64,000 bases of DNA from Pyrocephalus nanus (Eukaryota; Chordata; Aves; Passeriformes; Tyrannidae), in NCBI GenBank assembly GCA_038380795.1, contig CM076264.1, positions 9,674,001 to 9,738,000 on the forward strand. The letters run 5' to 3'. The position numbers and the translations under genes are program-made. Below, in pieces: positions 12,908 to 24,134 of the stretch; position 1 is the stretch's first letter, and each line of letters starts with the position of its first letter. The notes under the pieces were generated by a model. The model ran no database searches and was not told the DNA's origin. It worked only from the letters and a program-made list of their open reading frames with translations.

Positions 12908-13266
12908 AATAGAATCACAGAATGGTTTGTATTGGAAGGGACCATAAAGATGATCTCATTCCAGCCTCTGTTAGACCTATCTAACCTGGCTTGAAGCCCC
13001 ATCCAACCTGGCCTTGAACATCTCAAGGGACTTCTCTGGGCAACCTGTGCCACTGCCTCCCCACCCTCACAGAGAAGAACTTCTTCCTAACATCTAGTCT
13101 AAAATTGCCCTCCACAGTTTAAAGCCATTACCCCTTGCCCTGTCACTTCATGCCCTTGTACAAAGTTCCTCTCCAGCTTTCTTGTAGCCCCTGTAGATAC
13201 TGAGAGGTGCTATAAGGTCTAACCAGAGCCTGTCTTCATAGGAGAAGTGATCCAGTCCTCCTGTCA
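12908..13266 (-). mobile_element. CR1 LINE fragment, antisense
   Basis: The + strand begins with ATAGAATCACAGAATGG, the reverse complement of the CR1 octamer-type terminus. TTGGAAGGGACC follows, and then the antisense of the CR1 ORF2 C-terminal region (GGGCAACCTGTGCC and CACAGAGAAGAACTTCTTCC blocks). Length is about 360 bp. The coding frame is interrupted on the minus strand, so this is an old, inactive copy. Confidence 0.93.
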
Positions 13267-13625
13267 TCAAAAGAAAACAATAGAAAAATTGAGTATGGGC
13301 CTAAAGAGCATTTGCACAGCAACTCTACAGAGTGTAAGGAGACTCCAGATGGGTCAACTTTAACAGCAATCTCAGATTTCAGTTACTTTCCTTTGCTTGC
13401 ACACTGCAGCGTCACCGTAATTATAATCTTTTGCGTACATTTATGTGAGGGAGCAAGAGCTAAAGACAAAGAGGCCAATTTCAGGCAGTTCTTAGAAAGG
13501 AATGATCTACTGTCATTTATCTCTTATTGATTTACACCTTGAAATTGAGACATGCACTGCCTCCAAAAAGTTGAAGGAATAAGTTATGTCTATATCAACA
13601 CCAGGAGCTCTACAAAACATGAATG

Positions 13626-13765
13626 AAAAAAAAAATTAAAAAAAAAAAAAAAAAGAAACAAAGAAAACACACACACACACACAAACTAACAAAAAAATAA
13701 CCCAAACCCACAAAAAATCCAACACAGACAAACACAAAAAAAAGACCCACCCAAGAAACCAAACC
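13626..13765 (+). repeat. A-rich and (CA)n low-complexity region
   Basis: Poly(A) runs are followed by about nine CA units near 13667-13684 and then irregular A/C-rich sequence, almost free of G and T on the + strand, up to about 13765. The phenylalanine- and valine-rich translation on the minus strand comes from this composition. Confidence 0.93.
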
Positions 13766-15459
13766 TGCTGTGGTTGCAATAGTTCACCAACAAAACTTGA
13801 AGGGGAAGACAGATGCTCTTTTTGTAGCTGAAGGGAGTATTTGTGACTCACTATGCAGAAAAAAAGTGTCTCAGTTCTCCACAATTTCCATTGCATCACA
13901 GAACATTTTCTGTGAAAATAGTTCATTCCTTTCTCAAATTTGGTACTCTCTTTCTCTTCAAAATATCAATTTGTTTAGAGAAATACAGTGATTCAGAAAA
14001 TGTTGTGCTTGAAAAATTTTAATTTTAAACTAAAAAGCTGCCTTGATCCCTCTTTTTTTCGGTTCTCTTTCACAGCCCAGCCTTTCTGGCTTTTGGTACA
14101 ACTGCACCAAAGGCACTGACATAAAGGTAACAACCTCAGAGTCCTTTTGTGGGCTTTAACTGCATTTCAAATTAAAGAGTAGCAGTACAAGGTATGGTGA
14201 GGAAATATTGCCCATGGTGGAGATTCCAAAGGCTTTGACTTGTAAAATTAAAATCTGTTCTTCACCTAGTAAGCAGCTTTGCCCAGGAGGAAAACAATAC
14301 TGACTTTCAGATGCGTTTATAAGCTGATTATACATGAAGGAGGTATTATTTCTCCATAGATATTATCAACAGGCAAGTAACAAACTAATAAAGCTGTACT
14401 GCTGCGCAGGACTCAATATCTGTATTTTGTACCTAGAAAAAAAAGAAAAGTTATTGAATATATTGAAGATCTCTAAAACATTGTTCAGCTTGAAAAATTG
14501 GAGGAAGAAGAGGAGGAAGGACTTTATGTATCATTTATACATATTTTTCATATGCAAAGTAGGACAGATGAGAGTATTCCAAGGACCATCACATGTTTAG
14601 CATTTGCATACAGAAGTGGTGCAAGGTAGTAATCATCATTCACCCTCGAAATAAATCACTCTGAGAACTAGCTATAATCCAGTACTGGTATCCTATAAGC
14701 ATCAAAGAAATTAGTTATTATTCTTTCTTTGGGTTTCACTCATATAAATTTTAGCGGTCTTTTGCTATGCATAACCAACTCTTGTAAATCATCTCCCGCA
14801 TAAATAAACCCATCCTCCAAAGCAGGAAAACATCCCAGGTTTCTCCGAATGCGGAAGGCATAGCTTTTAAAGAGGATTTACCTAAACACATTCACCACGT
14901 TTCATTCTTCCCCAGTAGGTAATTTCTCAGAAGAATTTGGCTGACTCAATTGATCGTATCCTCGATTCCAGAGAACCTCAGCTTCAAGGTGTTTATCTAG
15001 AAGATATAACATACAGACCACACTCCAGTGTCTACCTGATAGTTAGCCCAACTTTTAAGAGGCCTCATGTGCTTTTCTTCTTGAAGAAGAAACCAAATAT
15101 TGTGGTATAACTTAAAAAAAAACTTAACTAAAGCATGGGAATTATAGAATAACTAGGAGGCCACAAAATCATGATAAGAACAAAATTGATTTAACACAAA
15201 AGAGAAGTTGCTAAAATTGCTGAAAATTAAATTTCAAAAATATTAAATAGTTGAAAAAGAGAAAGAATGTGAATTTATACTTTGCTTATTTGGAAACATA
15301 TCTTTTTATGAATATGCTCACACAGTACTGTATAAGTTCAAACATTTCAACACAGTTAAAATGTCATTTTCACCACTGTGTATATTCAAGACCGAAGAGT
15401 CACTTTATCTTTCAATGCTAAGTTCAACTGTGTAAATTACTCAGGTTAAGGGTACAGAG

Positions 15460-15515
15460 ATAGTGAAAGTTCTTATTTTATTAATAGATAGTGAAAGTTC
15501 TTATTTTATTAATAG
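15460..15515 (+). repeat. Perfect 28-bp tandem duplication, two copies
   Basis: The 28-mer starting ATAGTGAAAGTTCTTATTTT occupies 15460-15487 and is repeated without mismatch at 15488-15515. Because the copies are identical, the duplication is recent or an allele of a two-copy minisatellite. No gene overlaps it. Confidence 0.97.
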
Positions 15516-16340
15516 ATGAAGGTTTCAGAAAATTTAAAAAAAAAATTGATTAAGCAAGATGCACATTTCTCTTTACCGGCAAAACCCAATCCATTCTGAA
15601 ATTGCATAAGTGCAGCATTTAAAAAAAAGCAAGAAGACTCTTACACCAATTGAATAAAAGCAGGGGTTTAATATTGAGTATTAATGTCTATTCCTTTTCT
15701 TTGTGTATGACTTAAAGACAGTACAATTCAAGGCACAACTTTATTACAGCTAAACGGTAAAATAAATCTTGTTTATGAGAGTTTGCTTGAACCCTACTCT
15801 GAGTCATATATTGAGATATAAGTGCTTCTGTGAAAGATTACCTGGCAGCAAGTATTCATCCTCCTGAAACATAAATTCTGCAAATTATTTTTAGATGGGC
15901 TAAAATGTGGCTTGATCAGCAAAGAATAAGCTGTTCGAATAATGGAAAGTAGGGATGGAAAAAAAAAGAAGCAGGCCTTGTAAATTTGCAAATAATATAA
16001 TCACAGCAAAACTGCCTGGTACTGCCTGTTCATAGTCTTGATTCTCTTAGCAAGATTACACCCTTGAAATGACACTTGTGAGCTTGAGGAGAGAAAAGGG
16101 CATCTCCATGGCTGCTACTAAAGCAGTGTTTTACATACAATGAGAGAATAAGGAGCACTTACTAGGTAAGTGCATCCTACACTATGACAGAAAGGCACAG
16201 CAATCAAAACCAAATAGTCAGCTTGTAACATGCCACACAAAGAAGGAAGCTGCAACACCACTAGAGTTTTTATGAGTTCCCCAAACTGTTATTTACTCCA
16301 AGGAAAGCGTCATCTGCAAACACTGAGCAAGGTACCATCC

Positions 16341-16989
16341 TGTCGTGGTTTAAGCACACAGTCCAACAGGGTAGGCAGTTCCCTACAGTGAATCATTTGT
16401 ACTGGCTTGTTTGGGATAGAGCCAGGTTTCTTCACAACAGCTTTTATGGTCTGTGTGTTGGATTTGTGGCCAAAGCAGTGTTGATAACACAGGGGTGTTT
16501 TAGCTACTGCTGAACAATACTTGCAGAGTGTCAGGGCCTTTTCTGTTCTCCCCTCATCCCACCCCACTAGTGAATAGGCTGGTCCACAGTAAGCTGGGAG
16601 GGGACACAGCAAAGACAGCTGACCCCAACTGACCCAAGGGATATCCCAGACAGACCAGATGACATCTTGTTCAGCAAATAAGGCTGGGGAAAGAAGAGGG
16701 GGGACATTCTGAGTGATGGCATTTGTCTTCCCAAGGAATCATCATGAGTGATGCAGCCCTGCTTTCCTCTGGGTGACTGAACACCTGCCTGCCTCTGGGA
16801 AGTGGTGAACAAATTCTTTGTTTTGCTTTGCTTGCAAGTGTAGCTTTTGCTTTACTTTTTTCATTGTCTACCTTGACCCATAGGTCTCCTCCCTTTTGCC
16901 CTTCCCATTTTCTCCTATATCCTGCTGGGGGGGTAGGGGAAAGAGTTAGTGCTTGTGTGGGACTTAGCTCCTTACTGGGTTTAAACTAT
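16341..16989 (+). mobile_element. ERVL-type solo LTR, degraded, sense
   Basis: The segment begins TGTCGTGGTTTAA and ends ACTGGGTTTAAACTA. The canonical avian ERVL LTR, from memory of the family, begins the same way and ends GGTTTAAACCACGACA, so the last few bases have decayed. Internal landmarks fit: GATAACACAGGGGTG, a GACAGCTGACCCCAACTGAC block, a G-run near 16927-16933, and a TATA-like CAAATAAGG at about 16675-16683 that departs from the usual TATAAA. The expected polyadenylation signal near 16850 is not intact. No internal gag, pol or env sequence flanks it, so it is a solo LTR. Flanks CATCC and CATGT are similar but not a clean 5-bp target duplication. Confidence 0.88.
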
Positions 16990-19960
16990 ATACATGTCTA
17001 AGACTGGAGCTCATCAGATGACTGATAGTAATTTTAAACAAAAGACTCATACAAATACAATCCTTTCAAGTGCATCTTCTCTGACATGATTCAAAAAAGT
17101 GAACCTCTTCTACAACTTTTGTCAACTTGAATGGTTGTCTAAGCCAGAACAGTATGAACAGCAAAACACATCTGAGGAGAGTGTAAAACACAGGACAAAG
17201 GCAAGTGACTGTAAAAGTCAGATGAGGGAAAAATATTCTTAAAAATTGGCTGTGATGGTAGTGTATGACCCCAGAATTGACTTGTACTGTAACAGGGACT
17301 GTACAGACTTTGCAAAAGAATTTTCCTACTTCATTTAAAATAATCACAAGATGAAAAGAAGAAACAAGCAGAGGAAGAAACAAGTAAATATTGCAGCTAC
17401 ACAGAGGCACAGGACAATTTTATTATGCCAAGTATGAAAGCCAAGTATGCAGATCAGTGTAGTAGTTTCTAACTACTGAAAAGGAAAAGAATAAAACTTC
17501 TCCTCAGAGTATGAAGACTACAAAACCGACATTAATGACTATTCTATCGTTGTAAAGCAACAGTGTTTCAGCTATTACTTGCCACCTCATATTTAAAAAA
17601 TTCCTCTAAAAATGTAACAGATGTACATTCCCACTCCCAGACAGTTCTCACTGGGTAGAGGCACCATTTGCAGATGTAAAGTATCCACATAGGAGAAAAA
17701 AATTCCTTTTCAGACAGAGGGAATCCTTAACATTTAAGAGACAGATTAATAAACCCCCCCAAAAATAACATTTGAACATTATTCTGAGCAACTTCTTTGG
17801 AAAACCTTTAGCTTCCTACAAACCTCTTCTGAGTTTCCAGAGTCCTGCAGCCTTTGAGCCAGAGGACAAACCATGCAAATAAATGGCTGTGCTACACACA
17901 TCTACTGATTTTTTAGCACTTCTGTTTAGCACTTCAACCGATCTTGAACAACCCTTCAGATGTTCACTTATGTGCTTTGTCAGTCCCCATTCCTCTGACA
18001 AGAATTTTGGCTTCCAGAACAAAAGGACTGTTCCCAAGAGCATCTACAAGGAAAGATCCTTACCACAAGATAACCATTAACCCAAACCAGGAGTACAGTA
18101 TCTGTCCTGATCCAAAGCAATGCCAAAGAGCTTCTGGAAACCAGAGACACTTGAGGATTTTTGCCCTCAAATGTTCCTGGACATGTTCAGTTCACTGGCA
18201 ATATACAAGCTGCATTTCAATTCTGTCTTGTCCAAGGATGCTATAAGACAGTATTTAACCAACAAGTATGAAATTCTGTAAGAGGAAAGTAGCTGAATTA
18301 TAATTGTTGGGGCTTGTAGGGGAATGGGGAAATTCTTTCTTTTGAAGGGAGGAGGAAACACAAAAAAATCTTGCAGCACATGCAGCCAAGCTTATTGAGG
18401 TGAGCATGTGTTTTCCATAGTCTTTCCTCAAAGCACATGGAGATCCTGCCAGTAAAGTTCTGAACTCATGTTTAGTTTAACTACTACTTCACCATAAACT
18501 TACCTCATCAAAACCTTTTATATTCATAGGAATAGGGCCAGGTCTAACTTACTGATGTAAGTCCAGAAAAAGCAGCAAGGAAAGCCATAGATACACCATG
18601 CACTGTTTGAGCATGTAAATCACATACATTCTTAATACTCACTTGTTTACCTAACTGAGAAATTTAAGTCCATACAAAAGAAGGGACAATAAAAATCTCA
18701 TAAGGAAAAAGGGGGAAAGGTAACACATATGTAAAATAAATTATATAGGGGCACTGTTATTAATTTGCAGAGTCAAGCTGGAATTAGGATTTAAATGCTC
18801 ATTGAAACATATATATACAAGATTTTCTTTGGCCTTTGTGTACTATCAAAAGACTTAAAAATAGTATGGCATTTGGGATTGCAGCTTTGCTCTTGCAGCT
18901 ATTAAAGTGTGTAAGCAAAATTACTTGTGTAGCTATTTTGGTCATTCTTGGTGGAAGTCATTCAAATTTCCATGTAGTCTGGCAACACATCTGCAATTAT
19001 TTTGTGTTATTTAGAACACATGTTTCATGTAACATAATTACAATTAAAGAGCTGCTCTATATTTAAATTTGGACATTTATAATTTTTGTTTAAAGACTGG
19101 ACATTTAAGTTAAAACCATTGAAAATAAGAGGATTTAAATGTATTGAGGATGGTAACATGATTACCACTGATTTTTGTTTCTGTAGCAGTTTTTATCCTG
19201 GGATTGCAACATGTTAATTACAGCTCCTGTTCAGAAGAGCCTTTGTCTCCTGGAAGGCTATTTAGTACACGCTTAGTGAGATTTATGAACAAGCTTAAGT
19301 TTAGGTTAATTTTAATATGTCTTCCTGAACAGTGGTGTGGCTCTAACACATAGATTAAGAGAGCTCTTTTGCTTTACAATTAACTAAATTTCATACTGTC
19401 CTTGAAGTCTTCTCAACTCATATAGTCAGTCTCTTTATTGAATTTTGTTCTACTGTAATCCAAAAAAAATGAAACACAGAAAGACCAAGATGCACATTTT
19501 TCCAATTTGGTCCTTAATTTGGAGGAGATTTCCAGGCCTGGAATTTTTCTGAAAAAGATGATTTAACTGTGTAAAAGGGGGAACTCAAACCCAGGCAACT
19601 CAGATTTCCTCATTCTTTCATATTTTACTTAAAATTGCAGAAAACCAGCTTGCTAAAAACATTAGATCTCTGGTCACCATTAGTGCAAATGAGTCATTAC
19701 AATTTACAGCCTCACAAAGTCAACAAACACGTAAGAGAATGCAAAACATTTAAAGGACAGAAAGAAACACAAAACTATGCACTGGTTGACTACTGTTACA
19801 TTTGCTTCAGGAGTTTCTCTTTAGGTTATATTTACAAGTCCCACATAGAGTGATTTAGCCAAGTAATGTGTCTAAACCAGATGGTTCAATTCCCAGCACC
19901 AGGAACCCAGCAGACACAAACCTGATCTCCCTCTAGAGGCAGACAAACACATTAATCAAG
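16990..19960. other. Unassigned sequence, with a conserved-element-like part
   Basis: No gene is recognised. The part from about 18770 to 19420 is free of simple repeats and dense in AATTA and TTAATTAC-type words. It reads like a conserved non-coding element, but conservation cannot be judged here. A 7-base C run lies near 17753-17760. Confidence 0.5.
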
Positions 19961-20076
19961 GAATCATAAAATAGTTTGAATCACAAAGGACTTTTAAAGG
20001 TCATCTAGTCCAACCTACATACCATGAGTAGGGACATCTAGGCCAGGTTGCTTAGAGTCCCCAATAATGAATCCAA
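19961..20076 (-). mobile_element. CR1 LINE 3'-end fragment, antisense, diverged
   Basis: The + strand begins GAATCATAAAATAGTTTGAA, a mutated reverse complement of the CR1 3' terminus. GGTCATCTAGTCCAACCTAC and GGCCAGGTTGCTTAGAG follow, both CR1 blocks. About 115 bp survive, and the high divergence suggests an older insertion. Confidence 0.85.
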
Positions 20077-20746
20077 GTTAACTTCCTAAATCTCATAAAG
20101 ATGGCACTTCTGTTCCTTTTTGAGGATGTAACTTGAAGGCTATTGCAATGCTCTGTAAGAAGGGTTGCATAATGAGCAAAGGGAATTAAAAATTCACTTT
20201 CCATTAACTCATACAAAGGTGAAGCCCATCAGGCCAAAGTCCCACCCACTCTGAGCTGTCCTGGCACATTTCAAGAAAGTGAGATCAAGCTGTTAATCTT
20301 TTGCATCCTTGTTGTGTATGTGTACACAGTATTTAATTTTTCTTCTTTTTGCAGAGCACTCAGCCTCAGTCTGTCAAGCGGGCTGCACACCACAAGCTGC
20401 ATGCTTGGTTATTGTCATTGCTGGATCCCAGCAGTGCTCACTGGACTCCTCTTGCAAAATAAACTGCAGTCACCAAGCTCAAATGAAATTTTATTCTGCT
20501 TTACACTATGTCTGTCTGTCAGAGAGGTAAAAAGCAGCATATCATGTGACCCAGATGAAGTCTTAACCTGAACCTGCTGTTTGTAGACCAGCTCCAGAAA
20601 GATGGATGTTTTAGTAAGGTAAGTGTCCATAGACACTTCATATTTCTCTTAAGTCCGTGGTCTTAAACATATCATTGGAAGTATCATTCAGCAGCATTCA
20701 GCAGTGATTCTCTTGAGTCCCTGCAAATATATGTTCCTTTAGAACT
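20077..20746. other. Unassigned sequence between two CR1 copies
   Basis: No gene is recognised. A perfect two-copy 10-bp tandem (CATTCAGCAG) lies at 20685-20704, just before the next CR1. The two overlapping + frames here (73 and 85 codons) match no known protein. Confidence 0.6.
20685..20704 (+). repeat. 10-bp tandem duplication, two copies
   Basis: CATTCAGCAG is repeated twice without mismatch. It is a small slippage-type duplication and no function is implied. Confidence 0.9.
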
Positions 20747-21727
20747 CATACAATCATAAAATATGCTGAGTTGGAAGGGACTCATCAGGAATACCAAGTC
20801 CATCTCCTGGCTCTGTGCAGGACACCCCAAGAATCACACCATATGGTGCCTGAGAGTGTTGTCCAAACTCTTCCTGAAGTCAGACAGGCTTGGTGCTGTA
20901 ACCACTTCCCTAGGGAGCCTGTTCAAGTGCTCAGTGACCCTCTGGGTAAAAAATCTTTCCCTATATCTAACCTAAACCTCCCCCAACTCAGCTTCATGGC
21001 ATTTACTGGAGTCTTGTCACTGGTCACCACAGAGAGGAGATCATACCTGCCCCTCCACTACCTCTCGTCAGGAAGCTGTAACTGCAATGAGGTTTCCCCT
21101 CAGAATCCTCCAATCTGAACAGACCAAGTGACCTGAACTGCTCCTCACATAGCTTCCCCTCAAGGCCCTTCACCATCCTTGTTGCCCTCCTTTGGACACT
21201 CTCTAAGAGCTTCATGTATTTTTTTACATTGTGGTGCCCAAAACTGTCACAATGTTCAAGGTGAGGCCACCCCAGTGCAGAACAGAGCGGGACAATCCAC
21301 TCCCTCGACTGGATGGTGATGCTTTGCCTGATGCCCCCCAGGACACGGTTGGCCCTCCTGGCTGCCAGGGCACTACTGACTCATATTCAACTTGCTGTCA
21401 ACCAGGTCCCTTTCTGCAGCACTGCTCTCCAGCCTCTCAATCCCCAGTCTATACACACAGTCAGGGTTGCCCCATCCCAGGTGCAGAATCCGGCACTTGG
21501 TCTTGTTGAACTTTATACAGTTGATGATTGCCCATCTATCTAATTTATGGAGGTCTCACTGCAAGGCCTTTCTGCCCTTGAAAGCATCAACAGCTCCTCC
21601 CAGCATAGAGTCATCAGCTAACTTATCTGGTATTCCTTCAAGTCCTGTGTCCAAGTAGTTAATGAAGATGTTGAAGAGAGCTGGGCTGAGAATGAAGCTC
21701 TAAGGAACCCAACTAGTGACTGGACAC
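20747..21727 (-). mobile_element. CR1 LINE, about 1 kb, antisense; the longest copy
   Basis: On the minus strand this copy carries about 980 bp of the CR1 3' part. A minus-strand frame at 21024-21215 shows the ORF2 C-terminal motif LLESVQRRATRMVKGLE followed by LGLFRLED. Further upstream (21240-21720) lies sequence for the region just after the reverse transcriptase catalytic core, including the blocks around [12 protein letters not shown] and the region near LGSLNPS. The frame is broken by stops and indels, so no protein can be made. The 3' end, TTCCAACTCAGCATATTTTA on the minus strand, belongs to the 'CCAACTCA' CR1 subtype, distinct from the copies at 6565 and 38351. Confidence 0.93.
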
Positions 21728-22009
21728 CTGCCTGCTGTTATCCCATTCCCTCTATGTCTATGGAAGATTTCTCAAAGGAAAATCCACTCAATTTGAAAAT
21801 TCCTGCTGATTAGATGCAGGAAATATAAATGTAAAAGTAACCAACCTATGGCAGTATAAGCACTTTGGTGTGAGTCTGTTTGTACATCCACTTTTCAAAC
21901 ACACAAGGAAAGTGGAGAAAATTCCTATTTTCTCGAGGATTAACAAGCACCATGTGGTAGGAATCCTAAAACACAGGTGGAAGAGAGAGAGGGGTTTCTG
22001 ACAAACTCC

Positions 22010-22014
22010 GCTGA
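22010..22014 (+). repeat. Candidate target site duplication, left copy (GCTGA)
   Basis: GCTGA sits directly at the left edge of the putative antisense LTR and is matched by GCTGA at 22594-22598. A 5-bp duplication is what ERVL-like and some other retroviral integrases leave. The chance of a coincidental 5-bp match at a predefined pair of edges is about 1 in 1000, but the left edge was chosen partly to fit. Confidence 0.55.
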
Positions 22015-22593
22015 CAGTTCATTCCTGCTCCAACTGTTTGCCAGAATGCGGGCTCATTACCTGGTGCTCAGCACCGATTCACACACCAAGGAGAGATACT
22101 TCTGTTTTTTATCCTAGTTTGCACAAAGTAGGGAGCCAGCTGGTAACCCACAAACTTTACACTAACTTATCAAAACTTGGCACTATTTATATATTTTAAC
22201 AAACAAAGGCATCAGCACTCTCTGGCTACAGATCGCACAATTTTTTCATTAATTAATACTCAAACCCCTCTTTGGAGTGCTTTCCTCCATTTGAGTCTAG
22301 GGTCCATTTTTAGGAGGTGGTGAACAAGTTGATGGCCACAATCTCCCACTGCTGTAATTACCTTTCCCCCAGTTATTGCTCAGTTCTGTTGACTTCACCC
22401 CTGATGGCTCTCATCCAAGCAGCCCATTCATCTTAGAATTGTCTGCCCTTTTTCTTAAAACAAAAGATTAGCCTAGCATACAACGTTCACAATGCAATTG
22501 CTTAATCATCACTGCCTAACTATAAATCCTGCCTAACAATTAAAAAAAATTGCAAATTTTGATTCGCATCTTGAGGGGTTCAATATCACAACA
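22015..22593 (-). mobile_element. Probable solo LTR of an endogenous retrovirus, antisense
   Basis: Read on the minus strand it begins TGTTGTGATATTGAACCCC, and it has a TATA box (AAATATATAAATAG at about 22184-22197). An AATAAA-like GGATAAAAAAC follows about 80 bases later (22105-22115). A GC-richer R/U5-like region with TTGGTGTGTGAATCGGTGCT comes next. That order of promoter, polyadenylation signal and U5 is the layout of a retroviral LTR. It is bounded by a GCTGA direct repeat on both sides. The 3' end reads AACTG rather than the canonical CA, and I cannot name the family. No internal viral genes flank it, so a solo LTR is the simplest reading. Confidence 0.68.
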
Positions 22594-22598
22594 GCTGA
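22594..22598 (+). repeat. Candidate target site duplication, right copy (GCTGA)
   Basis: It directly follows the TATCACAACA edge of the putative LTR and matches the left copy at 22010-22014 exactly. Confidence 0.55.
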
Positions 22599-24070
22599 GA
22601 GCTCCCAGGAAAGCACCACAAAGCATTAATTCAGTGCAACATCTAATGCATAAAAATGCTGAAAATCACTAGAGGTTTCGCTGTTTCAAACCACAACTTT
22701 TTGCAGTCCCAGAAGCACAAAGGGCTGGTGTGAAGCAGAGAGCAAGCAGAACAGCACAATGCTTATTAAACCAACATCTGGGTTCTGTCCTGACTTCAAT
22801 TTCTAATTTCAGAACTTCGCCTCAAGCAATGTGTCATTACTTGTCTCATACTGAAGTAAGAACAACACAGATAATCACAATAACATGAGTTCTGCAGAAA
22901 ATCTCATTTCCCAAAGTAGAGTGCAAGACACCTTGCCTGCCCCCCACTAACACTCGCAGATTCTGTCTGCTCTAGATATAATAAAATTTTGAAAACATGG
23001 GCTTTCTGTGGAGCTGGAAGGCACATTTCTCCACTCAAAAATTTAATATGCTCTTGAACAGAGAGTTATTTTTTCTAAACATGGTATTAATAGAGGGTAC
23101 TTGATAAATACTCTCCATTTTGGGTATAGTTCTGGTGTGTCTGGTGGTGAGAGGTGAACTAAAGATGAGCACTAACTCTGGTTTGTCACTGACATCTGTT
23201 GAATGTGAGAAATTCAGTGTTTTCCCATGACCTGAGCACACAAGTCTACAGGCTCTCAGAGATCTTAGCCTCTCTTCTCATTTTTGTTATTTTTCCAGGT
23301 GAGTGTCCTGGCTGAGTTACTGAAGAACAGTACAAATGCACTGATACCCCAATCTCATATGCTGTCATGAAACTCATGTTAACTTCTATTATTATCAATA
23401 ATAATAAATATTTGGCTTTATAAAGTTGCACACTGGCAGAAGGCACTTTCTTAAATATTTGTTTTGCTTGACATCAAAAGCAGGAAGCCTAAACTGTTTC
23501 CCATCAAGAACATCCTGGAAACTCTCTCTGGGAATTGGAGCCCCCTCAAAAATACCACACTCCATCACAGAACACTTATTTAAAACACTCAGAAGAATGT
23601 GAGGCTGACACATGACATGTGTGAGAACATTCTTACTGTCTCCCCAGCTTTGCTCTTTTTTATGCCATTTGCCTTCTTGCCGAGGCATTTATTCCACCTT
23701 TTATTCATAATCCAAAGATTATATTATTTATTTGAACACTGTGATCAGCGTGATTTTGCAGAGTACTCATTGATCCCATTAGATTTGTGTTCACAGAGGT
23801 GTCTTGAGATATTGAGAGCTGGCAGATGTTGCCCTCAGCGACCAGGAGCTTGTCCCAAACACCACAATCAAATATGAGGTCTGATGACAACGTGGCATGT
23901 GTATTTTTTTCTAAGTTGAAAAGTTGGTGGAGCCTGTTATGGAGATACCAGTTGTGAAGCTGAGATGCATCTGAGATGCATATTTATGAAGGACTGAGGA
24001 ACAATTGAGAGAAATATTGCAACAAGTTCATCTTGGCTGTATCATTCCTTCCCCTCCGTTAATGGCACTG
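22599..24070. other. Unassigned AT-rich sequence
   Basis: No gene is recognised. A two-copy 11-bp tandem (CTGAGATGCAT) lies at 23960-23981. The 92- and 97-codon frames at 23395-23877 overlap on opposite strands and resemble nothing known. Confidence 0.6.
23960..23981 (+). repeat. 11-bp tandem duplication, two copies
   Basis: CTGAGATGCAT is repeated twice without mismatch, a short slippage-type duplication upstream of an old CR1 end. Confidence 0.88.
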
Positions 24071-24134
24071 CAGGAGATGTAACACTAAGCTAGATGGACC
24101 TTTGGTCTGCTCTGGCATGGCCATTCTTATGTTC
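24071..24134 (+). mobile_element. Ancient CR1 3'-terminal fragment
   Basis: About 64 bp ending ATGGCCATTCTTATGTTC, with CTAGATGGACCTTTGGTCTG just before it. This is the 3' end of an older CR1 lineage found widely in turtles, crocodilians and birds. It differs from the ATTCTATGATTCT-ending copies elsewhere in the window. Age is inferred from the family. Confidence 0.82.

Larger units (their letters stand above)
13267..16340. other. Unassigned AT-rich sequence
   Basis: No gene is recognised. The stretch holds the A/C-only low-complexity region at 13626-13765 and a perfect 28-bp tandem duplication at 15460-15515. The remaining short frames are rich in K, I, F and Y, as expected from AT-rich non-coding DNA. 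Confidence 0.65.

Noticed and set aside
13636..13926. 96-codon minus frame with a hydrophobic C-terminal run
   Set aside because: The hydrophobic stretch is a translation of A-rich and CA repeats, not a membrane segment.
16310..16812. Two minus frames of 100 and 81 codons as genes
   Set aside because: Both lie antisense within the ERVL-type LTR and have no recognisable domain.
21953..22014. Extension of the antisense LTR to TGTGGTAGGAATCC at 21953 with a TGG primer-binding-site start beyond
   Set aside because: The following bases do not resemble any tRNA 3' end I know, and the GCTGA duplication supports the shorter boundary. It remains an alternative.
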